Source of the DNA: Gonatopus flavifemur
Taxonomy: Eukaryota > Arthropoda > Insecta > Hymenoptera > Dryinidae
Direction of reading: 5' to 3'
DNA length: 64,000 bases
NCBI GenBank assembly: GCA_018340375.1
Contig: JAFFJZ010000007.1
Coordinates: forward strand, 23,782,001 to 23,846,000
The notes beneath the pieces were generated by a model. The model ran no database searches, was not told the origin of the DNA, and was given only the letters and a program-made list of their open reading frames with translations. Each line of letters opens with the position of its first letter. The first letter of the stretch is position 1. Both the position numbers and the translations under genes were made by a program. Shown here in pieces: positions 35,355 through 47,559 of the stretch.

Positions 35355-35410
35355 TACGGAATTACGTAAGGAATATATTAGGTTGAATTCAAAAGATGTA
35401 TGGTACAGGG

Positions 35411-35551
35411 TAGTGATGGGCGATATTTCAGGATATCGATATTTTATATAAAATTTGTACAAAGTTTGTATCGATATTTTATAAAATTCAATATAAACTT
35501 AACAAAATTTCTATAAATAATATCGATATTTTGAAATATCGCACATCACTA
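35411..35551 (+). mobile_element. hAT-type MITE, GATATC family, copy 2
   Basis: Ends tagtgatgggcgatatttca and inverted tgaaatatcgcacatcacta. Flanked by a perfect 8-bp duplication GTACAGGG (35403-35410 and 35552-35559), the hAT hallmark. 141 bp, AT-rich interior with ATCGATATTTTAT words. Confidence 0.88.
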
Positions 35552-35681
35552 GTACAGGGAGAACACACATTGCTGGTTCGGCAATTCTGAATCGTTGCTA
35601 AAATGATCCGCTTAGTTACGAGAGCATCAATTAAATATGAACAATATTGTGGGGAGAGCGATACTTTTTCTCATTGTCTAG

Positions 35682-35822
35682 TAGTGATAGGTGATATTTG
35701 AAGATATCGATATTTTTTATATAAATTTTGTCGAGTTTATATTGAATATAATAAAATATCGATAAAAACTTTGTACAAATTTTATATAAAATATCGATAT
35801 CCTGAAATATCGCCCATCACTA
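35682..35822 (-). mobile_element. hAT-type MITE, GATATC family, copy 3
   Basis: Same family as 35411-35551 but in the opposite orientation and the same length (141 bp). Its flanks TTGTCTAG (35674-35681) and TTGCCTAG (35823-35830) are an 8-bp duplication with one change, so it arose by its own insertion, not by duplication of its neighbour. Confidence 0.88.
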
Positions 35823-35844
35823 TTGCCTAGGCTAGTGTTGCGGT

Positions 35845-35963
35845 TAGAGGTGCACGATATCTCACGGTATCAATATTTTATATACAATTTGTATAAAGTT
35901 CGATATAAACTCGATAAAGTTTCTATAAAAAATATCGATCCCGTGAAATATCGTGCATCTCTA
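35845..35963 (+). mobile_element. hAT-type MITE, GATATC family, copy 4
   Basis: Ends tagaggtgcacgatatct and inverted aaatatcgtgcatctcta. Flanks GTTGCGGT and GTTTTGGT agree at 6 of 8 bases. 119 bp; closer in terminal sequence to the 26251-26375 copy than to its immediate neighbours, so it belongs to a second subfamily. Confidence 0.8.
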
Positions 35964-36009
35964 GTTTTGGTCTGGTCTCACCACCATGTTGCTGGAGTTT
36001 TTCATCGAA

Positions 36010-36393
36010 TAACGAAATACTCAAGTGTTAGAGACCCAAAATTTTTCAGTACATTCTTTGAACATGTTGCTGAAGTTTGAATCGTTTATTGAAACGGATT
36101 CGTAATCGACTAGCGAAATATGTAAAATCTTGTAGGATATTCTTTAAACGATGTTCCGAATTCCGAGGGATTGATTTGAGAAGGTAAATAATGATAATTC
36201 TTCAGATTTTATGAGTTTAAATTTTCGTTTTGTTTCTATAAACGATTCGAACTTCAACAACATCTTTGAACCATGTTTCCAGTTGCAAGGAAATAATTCA
36301 AAAAGGTAATCAACGATGATACACCACATTTTGTGTGGATTCAGATTTTCGTTTTGTTTTTATAAACGATTCAAATTTCAAGCACATCTCGCC
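36010..36393. repeat. GAAGTTTGAATCGTTTATTG repeat region
   Basis: Contains gaagtttgaatcgtttattg (36073) and two inverted forms, ctataaacgattcgaacttc (about 36236) and tataaacgattcaaatttc (about 36361). These are the same word pair as in the nested element at 33298-34013. It looks like a related, partly duplicated copy without clear ends. Confidence 0.5.
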
Positions 36394-36573
36394 ACTCTGG
36401 TAAAAAAGATCCATCGAATCCTATTGACTAATAATACAAATTTTGCAACGGTAAATGACCAATCACACCCATTGAAACTATCAAAAAACAGTTTTTAATA
36501 ACTTTGAATTGTCATTTACCGTTACTAAATTTCATTCATCAACAGGATTCAATGGATTTCTTGAACCAGGGCA
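36394..36573. mobile_element. MITE, CCCTGGTT-ended family, copy 1
   Basis: The left arm ctctggtaaaaaagatccat... and right arm (complement ccctggttcaagaaatccat) align for about 65 bp, both passing through gaatcct and aacggtaaatgac. 180 bp, no open frame. The second family member is at 48123-48359. Target duplication not resolved. Confidence 0.75.
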
Positions 36574-37169
36574 GGTCTCGGTTCCGGTCTCGGAATTGGA
36601 ATTCATCAATCTTGGCCACTTAACGCCCTTGTCTTCTTTTTGCACCGGTGTCAATAACATTCGACCTTGATTTTTATCAACATCCTGTGTCAACAAGTTT
36701 TAACGTGCCGTTAACATCTTATAACTTCTCCCATGTTTTCATGAAACACACCATTCCTCCTCCTTTTCCCCTAAACACGGCTTGTGGCTTGGCTTCCATC
36801 CTTCCAAGTGTCGATAAAAGTAGATGGCTGAGATCGCACGTTGCTTGTCTACTAATTACATTTAGCAAGAAGTTCTTTTTGGGGACCTAAATATATACAC
36901 GTGGATGGATAATAAATTCATAAACTATGTGTATTGGTATGATATAGGTATATGTATGTACGTTCAAAGGACTTTCAGAAGAATTATTATGAATAATTTT
37001 CATATATATTCATAATATTCTGTGCGAGAACTTCAAGAGGTATTTTCAAGAAATCTTCATAAAAGTTGAGAAACTCTTCCACTTTCAGAAGGTTCGAATG
37101 AGTAATGGATACATGTTTGTTATTGGATCGTGCAAAGATATCATATCCAAATGGAATATCATTTCAACA
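36574..37169. other. Gene-free block
   Basis: No gene or element recognised. The 80-codon frame at 36648-36890 has no identifiable motif. Confidence 0.4.
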
Positions 37170-37177
37170 ATCATTGT

Positions 37178-37470
37178 GGCAGAACAAGAACTCTATTCTT
37201 TATTCCTCTATTTTCAAATAACTCTATTCCTAAATATTTCTATTCTTAAATGAGTCTATTCTCAAATGTGATTGATCCTAGATATCTCCATTCTTACAAA
37301 TCTCTATTCTTTTCAGTATTGATTAGAGATAGATGTTTTTTGTTTTATATATAAAAGAATAGAGCTATTCAGGAGTAGCCATATTTGGACATAGATTTAT
37401 TCAAAAATAGAGATATTTGAGAATAGTTATTTGAAAATACAGAAATAAAGAATAGAGCTCTTGTTCTGCC
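37178..37470. mobile_element. Palindromic hAT-type MITE with perfect 8-bp duplication
   Basis: Inverted ends ggcagaacaagaactctatt and aatagagctcttgttctgcc, with AATAGA/TCTATT and AAGAATAGAG/CTCTATTCTT words repeated every 15-25 bp along both arms. Flanked by ATCATTGT on both sides (37170-37177 and 37471-37478). 293 bp; the whole unit can fold into one long hairpin. Confidence 0.88.
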
Positions 37471-37478
37471 ATCATTGT

Positions 37479-38867
37479 AGGTACCTCAAATTCAGATTAT
37501 TGAACAATATTTTGGAAAAATGATCCATATTCCTTGAAAAATATCCACAATTTTCAACGATCAGTCATATCTGCATCGTTTACTCAACAGAATTTCTGTT
37601 TATTCATCCCCATGAGATATTGTAATATATCGTAATAATCCAAAAGCATCGTTGGTATCGTTTGTTTGCCATATGATGAAATTAAAATAGTTGATTTCGT
37701 TAATTACCTACCTACTCCATCAGAATTTTGTAATTTTTATTTTAAATCCACCAGACAGATTCGAACCGTTTAATTGACTCACCCTCTGTACAATGAATTC
37801 GGATAACGTACGCAGCATAATGGCATGAATACAGAGACCATTAATGAGATGTCAATACAGAATATGAGGATGGGTGGAATATCAGAGTCGAAAAAAAAAC
37901 ACCACAAAAACTCAACGTGAATTCAACTGATTCTTGTATCCAGATTCATTTGTTAACACGCTTTGAAAAATATCCATACTTGAAAGCCGCTTTATTGAAA
38001 ATCCAAATGATTTATAGATAAAGAAATATTTATCATCTGCAACAGCACCAACTTCTCCAAATGTAAAAGCTTGAATTTGTCTGATAATAATGAGCTTAGC
38101 TTAACTAGGGCGAATCTCAATCTTTACCACAACACAAAACGCGATAGTTAATTCCTTACGAAAGCTGAGAGGTGGGTTTAGGCAGAGTATATATAGCCTG
38201 CGGTTCAGGATGGCACATTTTTGGAGGCGATCGATCTCAAGTTTTCCCACATTCGCAAAGGGTTCTTATCTCTTCCCATTGTGAACTACGTATGAATAAA
38301 ATTAGCACTCGCATCAATAATTCATGTTTCAGCGTTATTCTTGATATATCTAAACATTTTTAACTCGAGACAAATTGGGAAATGTTTCATCCACCCTTGA
38401 TCGATAAAAAAGCGTCTACTTTTTTTTCTTTATAGGGTCACGTAAATGGCCTATGAATTATGAAATTATGTATATTAGAAGTAAAAGTTTTCTATAAATA
38501 TGATGGAATGAGAGAATCACATGCGGATAGGGAACCTGACCTGATACTGGCTCAAGAGTGTTGCCAAAGTCGCTAGTACTCGCAACGCTTTAGAAAATTC
38601 AGAAAATATGACTATAATCTTTTACAGCCACTTTCTTCTGAAATTCTAGGAACTTCAATCAAATCCCAGAACGTATTCTTCTAAGTTTCTTCAAACTGGC
38701 TGTAGAAAAACAGTTGCATTTTTGAATTTTCAGAAGGAGAAGCTAGCGGGGAGTGAATATGATAACATCATTTCACATAAAGACCAATATAATGTTTACA
38801 ACATTGAGAACTATGTCATTCCACCTTCTTTATGCAGATCAATATTGTTTGAAATCCGTCGAACAAT
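37479..38867. other. Gene-free block
   Basis: No recognisable gene, RNA or element ends. Short frames only. Confidence 0.4.
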
Positions 38868-39078
38868 CACACAAAGAAAAATGGTGTTGTTGATATTTGG
38901 ATAGCTAAAAATTAGCTGTGGTAGCTATTTTTCAGCTGTAGGAACAAAAGTTATTGCTATAGGAGCTGAAATCTAGTTTTTGCAGCAACTTTTTTCGCTA
39001 TCCAAATATCAGATACACGAAAAAGCTACCACAGCTGATTCCTAGCTATCGTAGTGAATTATTTATTTCCTTGCAGTG
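38868..39078. mobile_element. MITE with AGCTRNNNTAGCT words
   Basis: Left end cacacaaagaaaaatgg, right end tttatttccttgcagtg. Subterminal inverted words tgttgatatttggatagct (38887) and agctatcc/gctatccaaatatcaga (38997), and repeated AGCTGT/ACAGCT. It shares gttgatatttgga with the 7632-7874 family. About 210 bp. Confidence 0.6.
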
Positions 39079-42000
39079 CCAATAGAAGAACAGTAATGAA
39101 CTTGAATAGGAACAATAATTCTTGCCGAATTCTGGAATATTTGAAGTTGCCAATACCAGGCCATTTGTCAATTCTAGCCATTGCCACGTGAAATTCTACG
39201 AAACGATATCATGTTTTCTTATATCCTATATCTTTCCCCAAATTTTGATATACCTTGAAATAATACAATCCTCCAATTATACACCACGTATAGATCTTGT
39301 TATTCTACAGCTTTGTTTCATTTTTTGTCGACATTGATTTTCCAACAATGATCAGGATACGGTAGTAACGATTCAACGAGGTGAATTGGAAAGTTTTAAC
39401 GAGAAACCGGAAAATTTCAATGAATAGCGCTTGGGTAAAGCAAACCGTTCGCTTTTGTTTATACGTACGCGAGTAGCATTGGCCCCTTTCCACTCAAGTT
39501 GATATAACTTTAAGAATGGAGGCCTGAATTGATGAGATAGCTATTAAAAGCGTATAAAACAGTTTGACTGGATGATTGAAGTGTACGTGATCGGTGAAGG
39601 TTATTTAATTTGGAAGTAGTCAAAGTAAAACTCGTCGTTAGCAGTTTATTCGAGCTACGTTGTTGTAGTCAAAGGGGGAAAAATAACAATGATCTCTCAC
39701 TTGGATAATTAGATTGAGTAATATATATGTATACATATATATTATCCTCTTGATGCGTTCGTGTTCTCATCATTTGACGAGGAATGGAATTTTAATGAAT
39801 AAACACTCACCGCTATATTTTCTCAAATTTTAATTGGTACAGTTCACAGGGAATTCGATACGATGGAAGAATAGTTTGTCAATGATCTCTAACGAATTGA
39901 ATATAATAATCAATGCTTGTTTGGTTTCGTCAATTGATGAGATTTTGAGTACAATTCAATTTTTTAATCACACGGACATATTTTCTCATTGATTCGAATT
40001 TACAATCAAAATTTATACAGATACAAAACAATTAAAAAATCTCCTCGTTGAATCGTAAAACAAAACCTTGTATCTCACAATTCTTCGTATTCAAAATTAA
40101 TCCACATTTCAATATCATTCGCAATTAAATCACATATTATTTTCCTGAATGAAATTCTGCTTATTTGAATTTGAGATGCAATTCGCATTGGTAGCGAAGA
40201 ATAAATACCTGCTCAACTGCAGTTGTTGAATACACACAGCGTTTCTAAAACACATATTTTTCTCCTCAAAAATTTCATTTAATAAATCCTCTTTACTCGC
40301 TCGTTTCATGCAAGTTTGGTTTTATACATATTTCGAATATACCTCAGCGTATTCTCGAATTATTGAGTTTCATGTCAGTTAAGCTTTCAACGCGCTCAAT
40401 GTAAATTCGCCAATTTTTCCTCTCATCAAATATATCATGATATATGTGAAATCACTTGTGAATCAAGAGTGGATGAGAAATGGCCTACATCGTCTTTATA
40501 TATAATCAATCCATATCATCTAATTTAAATCGAATGCCTGGTTCTTTGCAGAACGGATACGTATATGCGCGCCTCTTTCCTTCTTGTGGTTGGAAACGAG
40601 GACATGTGAGTATAATGAGCACAAAAGTAGGTAAGCACTCGTTAGTGCCACTCTCTAACTTAAGTGGACGGAAGTTGGAACCCATTAAAAGTTTTCCTCT
40701 CAAAGCTGTGTGAAATATGTTTTTGTATAAAGGATTAAAAAATAAAATACCAGGATTAGAAACAAGTATAACAGATCTATAGAAATCTTGTACTGGTTAT
40801 GTGAGTGTTTATTGTTCTTATATCTGTTAAATAATTTGGAATAGCATAGATAGATCATTAATTGTTATGAGACCTAATCGGTTTTGATTTTGAAAGAATA
40901 AGCTTAAAGTGAGCATTCAGTTTCACTCATGGGATGAAAATCCTGAAAAGTATGTTTTGTTCGCATTCGACCATATGTCATTCATGTGCAACAAAATATT
41001 CAATGAAACATAAACAACAATGAAGCATTTCGGTAACAAATTTTGTTTTAAATTATTAGGCAAAAATATTATGAAACGTGCATTATCATCCTACGTTACC
41101 AGGAGAAAGAATTTTTCACCAGTTATCTGTGAAATATTTCATACAGCATAGCTTCACGAAGCACACAATACATTTCACGTTCAAGCACAGAACATTCATT
41201 GAATAACACTTTTTTTTAACAATATAAACGCTGTATCTCCCACCTTGCTTGAACATGAATCATACCGGTACCAATGACGCAAGCAGATAAGCAAAGTTAT
41301 CATCTTTCGAATATGATCATTGAACTTTGTATATTTTTTTGCTGTCTCGTCAGGATTAATAGATATTATATTCCTAGATTTCAGAATTGGTCGAAAGATA
41401 GATAAATATTTGCCGATACATTCAAATTACATTTATCGTTGCTTTTATGATTTCATGTAAATGATTTTCATTGCGAGACGAGGAATGATCGCTATTAAAG
41501 AAATTTCCCAAAGTTAATCTTCTAAGAGGAAATTTACATACTTGAAAATTCAAACCTACAAAAGCTAATCAATGATCGTTAATTTGACTCTCCAAATTTA
41601 CTCTTTGGAACTCAAAACATCACTTAAAAAAAGAACTGCAAAATTTTGGGTCCTCAACAGTTGAGTATTTCGTTATTCGATTAATAATTCGTTTCAATAA
41701 GCGATTCAAACTTCAGCGACATTTCTTGGAAAGCTCATTAGACGTTGAAGTCGATTTCTGCAGTTTAATTTGCTTCATCCCTAAATTCGAGTGAGAATAA
41801 ACATTACATTCGATTACGAGCAGATTAGGATTTCTTCCTCCTACGTTAGAAATAAAATCACTTCTTTTAAACTTTTTCTTGCAACACAATATCAAATTAG
41901 GAGGAAATAAAAACCTCTCATCATTTCTCCAGGATAAATATTTTGTAACACATTTTTCTTCCAGGAGAAAGAGATTTAATAATAATAATTCTTCTAAGAA

Positions 42001-43279
42001 TGAAATGTCTTCAACAACTTTCTTTACGGGAGGACAGAAAACTCATATGATTTCACATGCTTGGAAAACTTCTGCTACAAGAACCGAGAAGTAAAGAGTA
42101 AAATTTTCCAAAGCGGAAGGATTTTCATTCATAATGTAGCTCTGTTTATGATTTGCTAGTTTCATAAAAGAACATGAATGGACCTTTCTGTTAGAAATAT
42201 ATGCAGAACATTCGAATGAAACATTTGATCAAAACTGGCGTTTGATCATTTAGAATCATCTGTTTCCCAGTTCTCGTTAGGTAATTGGATGTCAAAACAC
42301 AAATACGTCATTCAGGGGCGCTCGGAAAATCATTATACAAGAAAAATCTTGGAAAAAATCCAAAGATAGTTGAGCACGTTCATCCTTTGGACTCAAAAAT
42401 CGACACACGTGCTTCACGTGGAAGGAGTTGAGTGCTATTAGATCCTTTTCGTGACTGTAGTGCTTCAGAGATGGCCCGTCGGAAGCAGTAGCAGTCCTGT
42501 ACCGTAGTTCCTTTTTTCCCTAGATTGCATTCCTCGACGGTTTTCTCTTCTCCCCTCAGTTCGTATCCCACGTTCGATACATGTACACGTTCACCTGTAT
42601 GTAGCAGACCTAAAGTCTGTTGGTATTGTGCTTACAAGCTCGTATACTTCTTACCGCGTATCCCTGATGCGATGTTCACTCGTCTTTAATGCATCCGCGC
42701 GCCTTTAATTGCACTTACCACAGGGAGTGAAGCGCGTCCTTACCTCTTGAAGGACAAAGGAGGAGTTATATATGTGTATGAATGGATTTTGTTAGTATTT
42801 GCAGAGGGAACGGTATTCAAAGAGCACTTTGCAACAGAATCAGTCCCCCAGATGCACTAAGTTCTCAATGTATACCTGGTATTCCCTGCACTTTCAGACT
42901 ATACTCGGGAAAAACCTTCTCTTCCCTTTTTTGCTCTTTCGCTTTTTCTGTCTTTTCGTTTTGTATTTAGGCTGTGAAATGGCGAATCACTCCACCACAG
43001 TAGGGGTATTTGAATCAAACATTCAAAAGTTTCTATTTGAATCGTGTACTTCGATACTTGTTCTTCTCAACTTCCAATAATTATTTTAAACTCTTTTCCG
43101 AAGATTAAATAGAATTGAGAGTTTACGTAGTAACAAATCAGATTCGAATTTGTATCCAATGAAGAGTAGGTTACATCCCTTATCGAGTTCCCTAATGGAC
43201 CTGCCTTATCCTGTTGTGAATCTAATTCAAGCCGAAATACAATTTCTAAGCGAAACGCGTTAAAGCGGATAGCTAACTG
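39079..43279. other. Large quiet block, no gene seen
   Basis: No gene, tRNA or clear mobile element over 4.2 kb. Visible items are a perfect 26-bp AT palindrome at 39719-39744 (taatatatatgta and its complement), an inverted gttTCAATAAGCGATTCAAACTTCAG word at 41690-41715 shared with 33.3 and 36.1 kb, and a GC-richer part at 42370-42750. Frames at 42380-42571 (-) and 42782-43080 (+) are unrecognised. Confidence 0.4.
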
Positions 43280-43492
43280 TACACAGTGAAAAATTTTGTG
43301 TATTTTCTACACACGTGTATGTCCCAGGAGGTCCACTTGCAATTGATGTTCAATATTAATACGAAAAATGTATCAAATCAACACAAAAATGTTAAATTCA
43401 CACTGAAAATCTGGGAATTTTAGAATTTAATACGTTGTTTTCAACACAAACTCTGAGTGGACCTCCTATGACACAAAATTTTCCGCTGTGTA
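43280..43492. mobile_element. MITE with TACACAGTGAAAA ends
   Basis: Left tacacagtgaaaaatttt and, from the right, tacacagcggaaaatttt, with two mismatches over 22 bp. Subterminal aggaggtccac near 43328 and gtggacctcc near 43455 extend the symmetry. The interior has aacacaaaaatgtt-type words. 213 bp; a decayed relative lies at 31341-31530. Confidence 0.78.
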
Positions 43493-44092
43493 GTATTGTG
43501 ATCAATCTTCCTGATATTTGAAAATAGATTTTCAATGTTTAGGAGTTTGTAAACTCTGATATTTTATTCGATGTTAGTAGCATACTCGATGACAATGTTT
43601 AAAGGTAAGGAACATGTTTTCTGTCGCTGAATTCTAAATGTCTTTATGGTAATTGAATTATTCTGCAGTACGCTGTGAGAAACGTTTGTTGGAAACTATA
43701 AAATATTTATTATTCTATTCTCGAGTACTCTTTTACCACGGTACATCCATTAAACGCTTTATTGGAGAAAAGAGGTGCTCATGGAATATCAGTAAAATTC
43801 TAAAGAAGGGTATTGAAAACCAAATTCACAATGGTAAATATTTGTTAAAAAGTGAACATTTATTGATCTGTACAAACTCCACGCTCTTATATACTTTTTA
43901 GAAATCAACGTATTATACAGTATACGATTATTTCAAGCTCTCTGTTCTGTAAGAAACTATTGAACGAGTGATTTATGAATAACAATCAAAAACCATGTAT
44001 GTTTGTTTACAATTTTTCATAATGGATTTGTTCTTAAAAGATTGAAATATCATTTCCTGTTAGAAATTTCTACATCAATTTTCATGTTCTTG
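43493..44092. other. Gene-free block
   Basis: No gene recognised. The 82-codon frame at 43653-43901 has no identifiable motif. Confidence 0.4.
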
Positions 44093-44264
44093 CTGGAAGT
44101 GATTTTCAAGTACGTGCATGAATTCAGTTTCATACACATTTTACATTAAAAATTTAATGTAAACTATAGCATAATCTATAATTCTTTCATGTTTTTGTAC
44201 ATTAAATGTCATGTAAGATGTGTATAAATGTGAATTCATGTACGTGATTGAAAAACACTTCCAG
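44093..44264. mobile_element. Hairpin MITE
   Basis: Inverted arms start ctggaagtgattttcaagta and end tgattgaaaaacacttccag. Inner arms pair cgtgcatgaattc with gaattcatgtacg, and cattttacattaaa with ttaaatgtcatg. 172 bp, no open frame. Target duplication not clear. Confidence 0.7.
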
Positions 44265-45922
44265 ATATTCCTGACAGTGTAGAAGAGGTTTTCTGAACAT
44301 TCTGAAATCGAACTAAGACGCATTACGCTATCAAGCAGTGAATTGTAACTCAACCTCATATTCATTCAACTCTTCTACATCAATTATTTTCAATTACCAG
44401 AAGGGATAGAAGTACATACAAAAATGTGGAACCGATCAAATCGATTCTTTTGGAACTTGAAAATGATTTCCATCAAATCGAGGAGAGAAAAAATAAAGGG
44501 GAAAATAGTAGATAAAAGACTAAGACAGGGGATAACAAACTTACACGAGGAAATGAAACGAGGTGCAAGGTGAGAGTGGTTAAAACAGTGTTAGGTATAC
44601 ATTTTTGGGGGATGAAAAAAGAGTAAAACGAGAGTAACCACTCAACGCGATGATTTTTAATATTTCATTTACGAATATGTCAGCATATTTAGCCAGAGTT
44701 CGAAATATGTTCGTTGCTTCATTCCAATGATATGATCGGTGCAATGAGAGAAAAAAGCGATAGAATATAAAAAGAGTAGAATATCAAGTTTGATATTGAT
44801 TTACCCTAATTTCAATGATTTGGTTCGTGATTACGATCGCGGAACACGAAACTTTCTGCCACAGCGCCAAGTATGAGACAATTAGATATCGCACATACGA
44901 GGAAAAATATAAAAATCTGATGATCAATGGAATTCAATGAATCGATGAGAAGGAAAAGAGCAGGGAAGGAGAAGGAAAGAAAGTGTATGAAGTGAACACT
45001 CATCTCAGATTTAAGACAGCGATTACTCCGAGAGAATCTTCTTAATGATAGCCCATAGTTCGTAGAACTTGCTCTTCCGCTCTCATTGATGATCGATACA
45101 AACGAAAGATATAGCTATAAGCTACATTGGCTTCGGCTTGTCATTAGAAAAAATTCCGCTGAGGCGAAAGTAAAGATAAAAACATGGATAAAGGCAGTGA
45201 TATGAGGGGAAATAAGACGGAAGTAATGAAATACCAAAGAGACGATGAGAGAGTGTAAAAAGTGAGGGTACGGAAAATAGGTTGTCGATGCAAAAACAAC
45301 GAGGTGATAAAGTTAAAGGAAAAAAGAAGACGTATACAAATGATGTAGACAAACACGGACACAAACGAGGAAAGAAAAGTAACACAGCGACAGATTCAAA
45401 ATCAGTCTTTATTAGATCGTATCGTTGAGGAGCGATAAATGAATCAATGTATTCTATGATTCTGTGGCTGAATTGGTCATTTTTTTCAATCACAGAAGAA
45501 GAATTGTAACATGGAATTCCAAAGATAATATTGTCCTTGTATGATCATTTCCCGCGTACATAATACTTTCCGTCCAACAGCATTATTTATATAATTCCAA
45601 GAGCAATCCATCCATCGAACTCGTTCATGTGTTCTCTGATATTACCTCCAGGTTTGGATGGAAATTGTTCGTTGTAAATTTGTGCGCCGAACTGGACATG
45701 TTCACGACCCACTTCGAACTTAAACTACAGTAGCCACTGCGAGACATGATAAAAACCACTACCCGCTATGTTTGAATGATATCAAATCCTGTTTCCCAAC
45801 GTTAACCATCTGTGAAACTTTGATTAAATCCGTTCAGTGAAGATTTGGCAGCATGAAATTTTTATTGAATATAAAAAAAAATCGACGAAACATTCATGAC
45901 TGTTCGAATTTTGTATATGAAT
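44265..45922. other. Gene-free, purine-rich block
   Basis: The + strand is strongly purine-rich (44440-44780, 44940-45380), the mirror of the pyrimidine-rich tracts at 0-9 kb. Minus-strand frames here (45122-45493, 123 codons; 44812-45003) encode hydrophobic, Phe/Ser/Leu-rich peptides expected from pyrimidine-rich DNA and are not recognised. Non-repetitive; it could be gene-associated non-coding DNA. Confidence 0.4.
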
Positions 45923-47225
45923 TCCCGCGCGGAAATTCAGAGTCTCGCAACAGTGTCGCAAATAGTCTCGCGTTGTCTTTCAAGTGTCTCACTTATGAAA
46001 CAATCCAATACCTTAGCGAGATCTCGCTAATAATCTCGCTCAAAGTCTCGCATAGTATTGCTTTAATTCTTAGAGAAAAATAGTACAATCGTAGTTACAT
46101 GACTTCAAATTTTAATCCTTTTTCCTAAACGTATGGAATATTTTATTTTCTCATTGAATTTTTATTGATGCATGCATTGATTTTTCACCTTTGACTAATC
46201 GATCGTGCAGTTTTCCGCTACAGAAAAGACATTTCCGTTTTCGGATATCACGATAATTTCTTGAGAAGGTAATAAATATCGGTAATTCAATAATTTATTG
46301 AGGATTTGGAATTACAACCATTACCTAACATCGGTGATTCGTATTCTTGGTTAGGGAGAGACTGGATTGTTTTTGGCGACCACGTTGTTAACGAAAGCTA
46401 TAGTTAAGTTGTAAGGCTATGACCTGATAAATTATGAGCAATTATTCAGAAAAATCTCATTCTCCAATCATTCTTCAAGTTTTTCTGAAAACAATCATCT
46501 CAGATATGTTTTAGTAATGTCATGATCAATTGAAGTTGACTCGACTTATTCCGTGATAAGTTAATGGGAAGAGATCAAATGATATTATTTTACCGATGAT
46601 CATAGCCTATTCGTATTTCATTGTATTCTAGTTGATCCATGGAATGACTTTTTTTTATTATTCTGTTCTCCCATTCCATAGAGCATGAACCTAAATTATT
46701 CAGAGATACATGAAAGATTTCTATGGTTGAAATCATCCGATGAACATTTCACATTTCAAATGTATAATAAAGATTTAATATGTACTGTCAACACAAATCC
46801 AGTAACAACATTTTTGCATCGTATAGAAGATATATCGGTTGGTGAAAAGTAATCATTTTAGGATCATTGTTTTATCTATAAATCATATTTAATCGAGTTT
46901 AGTTCGTATAACTTGGTGGGCGACAAGAGAGTCGGATCACGGAGATCTCAGTTCGATTCCGAATGCAATGGGATATATTTTTTTTCCATCCAGGAATGTA
47001 TTTCCTTAATTTTGGGACAAAATCTCAACATTTTTGCATAATTTTGCGAGATGATCAGCGAGATTATTGGCGAGATCTCATTCAAATCTCAGATTGTTTT
47101 ATAACCGATAACTACTTGCAAGATCATTTCTAAGACTATCCATCGCAAGATTCTTTGCGAGACTATTCACGAGACTGTTTAATTTCCATAAAATTAATTA
47201 ACTGACCATTAAATTTCCGCGCGAG
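45923..47225. mobile_element. TIR element with GAGTCTCGC words
   Basis: Outer inverted repeat cccgcgcggaaatt (45924-45937) against aatttccgcgcgag (47211-47224). Subterminal GAGTCTCGC, TAGTCTCGC and CTCGCAAA words in one orientation on the left (45940-46060) recur inverted on the right (47040-47190). About 1.3 kb, no transposase. The right edge has an extra roughly 40 bp between the outer repeat and the words. A tRNA-like segment lies inside. Confidence 0.6.
46905..46972 (+). repeat. tRNA-like segment (SINE head or tRNA relic)
   Basis: Contains AGTTCGATTCC, a near match to the tRNA B-box GGTTCGANTCC, about 40 bp after ggtgggcgacaagagagtcgg, a degenerate A-box and D-arm-like stretch. The T-arm and acceptor stems do not pair properly, so it is not a functional tRNA. 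It is followed by an AT/T-rich stretch. Either a decayed tRNA-derived SINE or a tRNA pseudogene. Confidence 0.35.
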
Positions 47226-47559
47226 TCCATTGAAGATTCCGATTTTGATACATGATCAAAACTCCCTCCATTATACTTATTTTCAAACTGCCTCTTGATT
47301 CGCGAAGACTGCTTTTGTCTCAAAACAAATTCGATGTTCAGGTTGAGTTTTTAATTCCCAATATTCAGCGATCCTTTTCATTTGCTATAATGATTGATCA
47401 TTATGGTGAAAATTAAAGATTCCCATATGTAAATTGAAATTTTGGGAATACTTCCCGCCCGCATCATCATTATCCACCAGTGATAACTCGCTTTGCGTCC
47501 TTCTAACCCGCGCGAAAACGCACACTCTTCGATACAGGTATGAGAACAAATATTATGTG
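47226..47559. other. Spacer, no gene
   Basis: AT-rich spacer between two TIR elements. Short frame only; nothing recognised. Confidence 0.4.

Noticed and set aside
45122..45493. 123-codon minus-strand frame with a hydrophobic, membrane-like peptide
   Set aside because: The Phe/Ser/Leu content is what pyrimidine-rich DNA gives when translated; a second frame over the same DNA looks just as hydrophobic.
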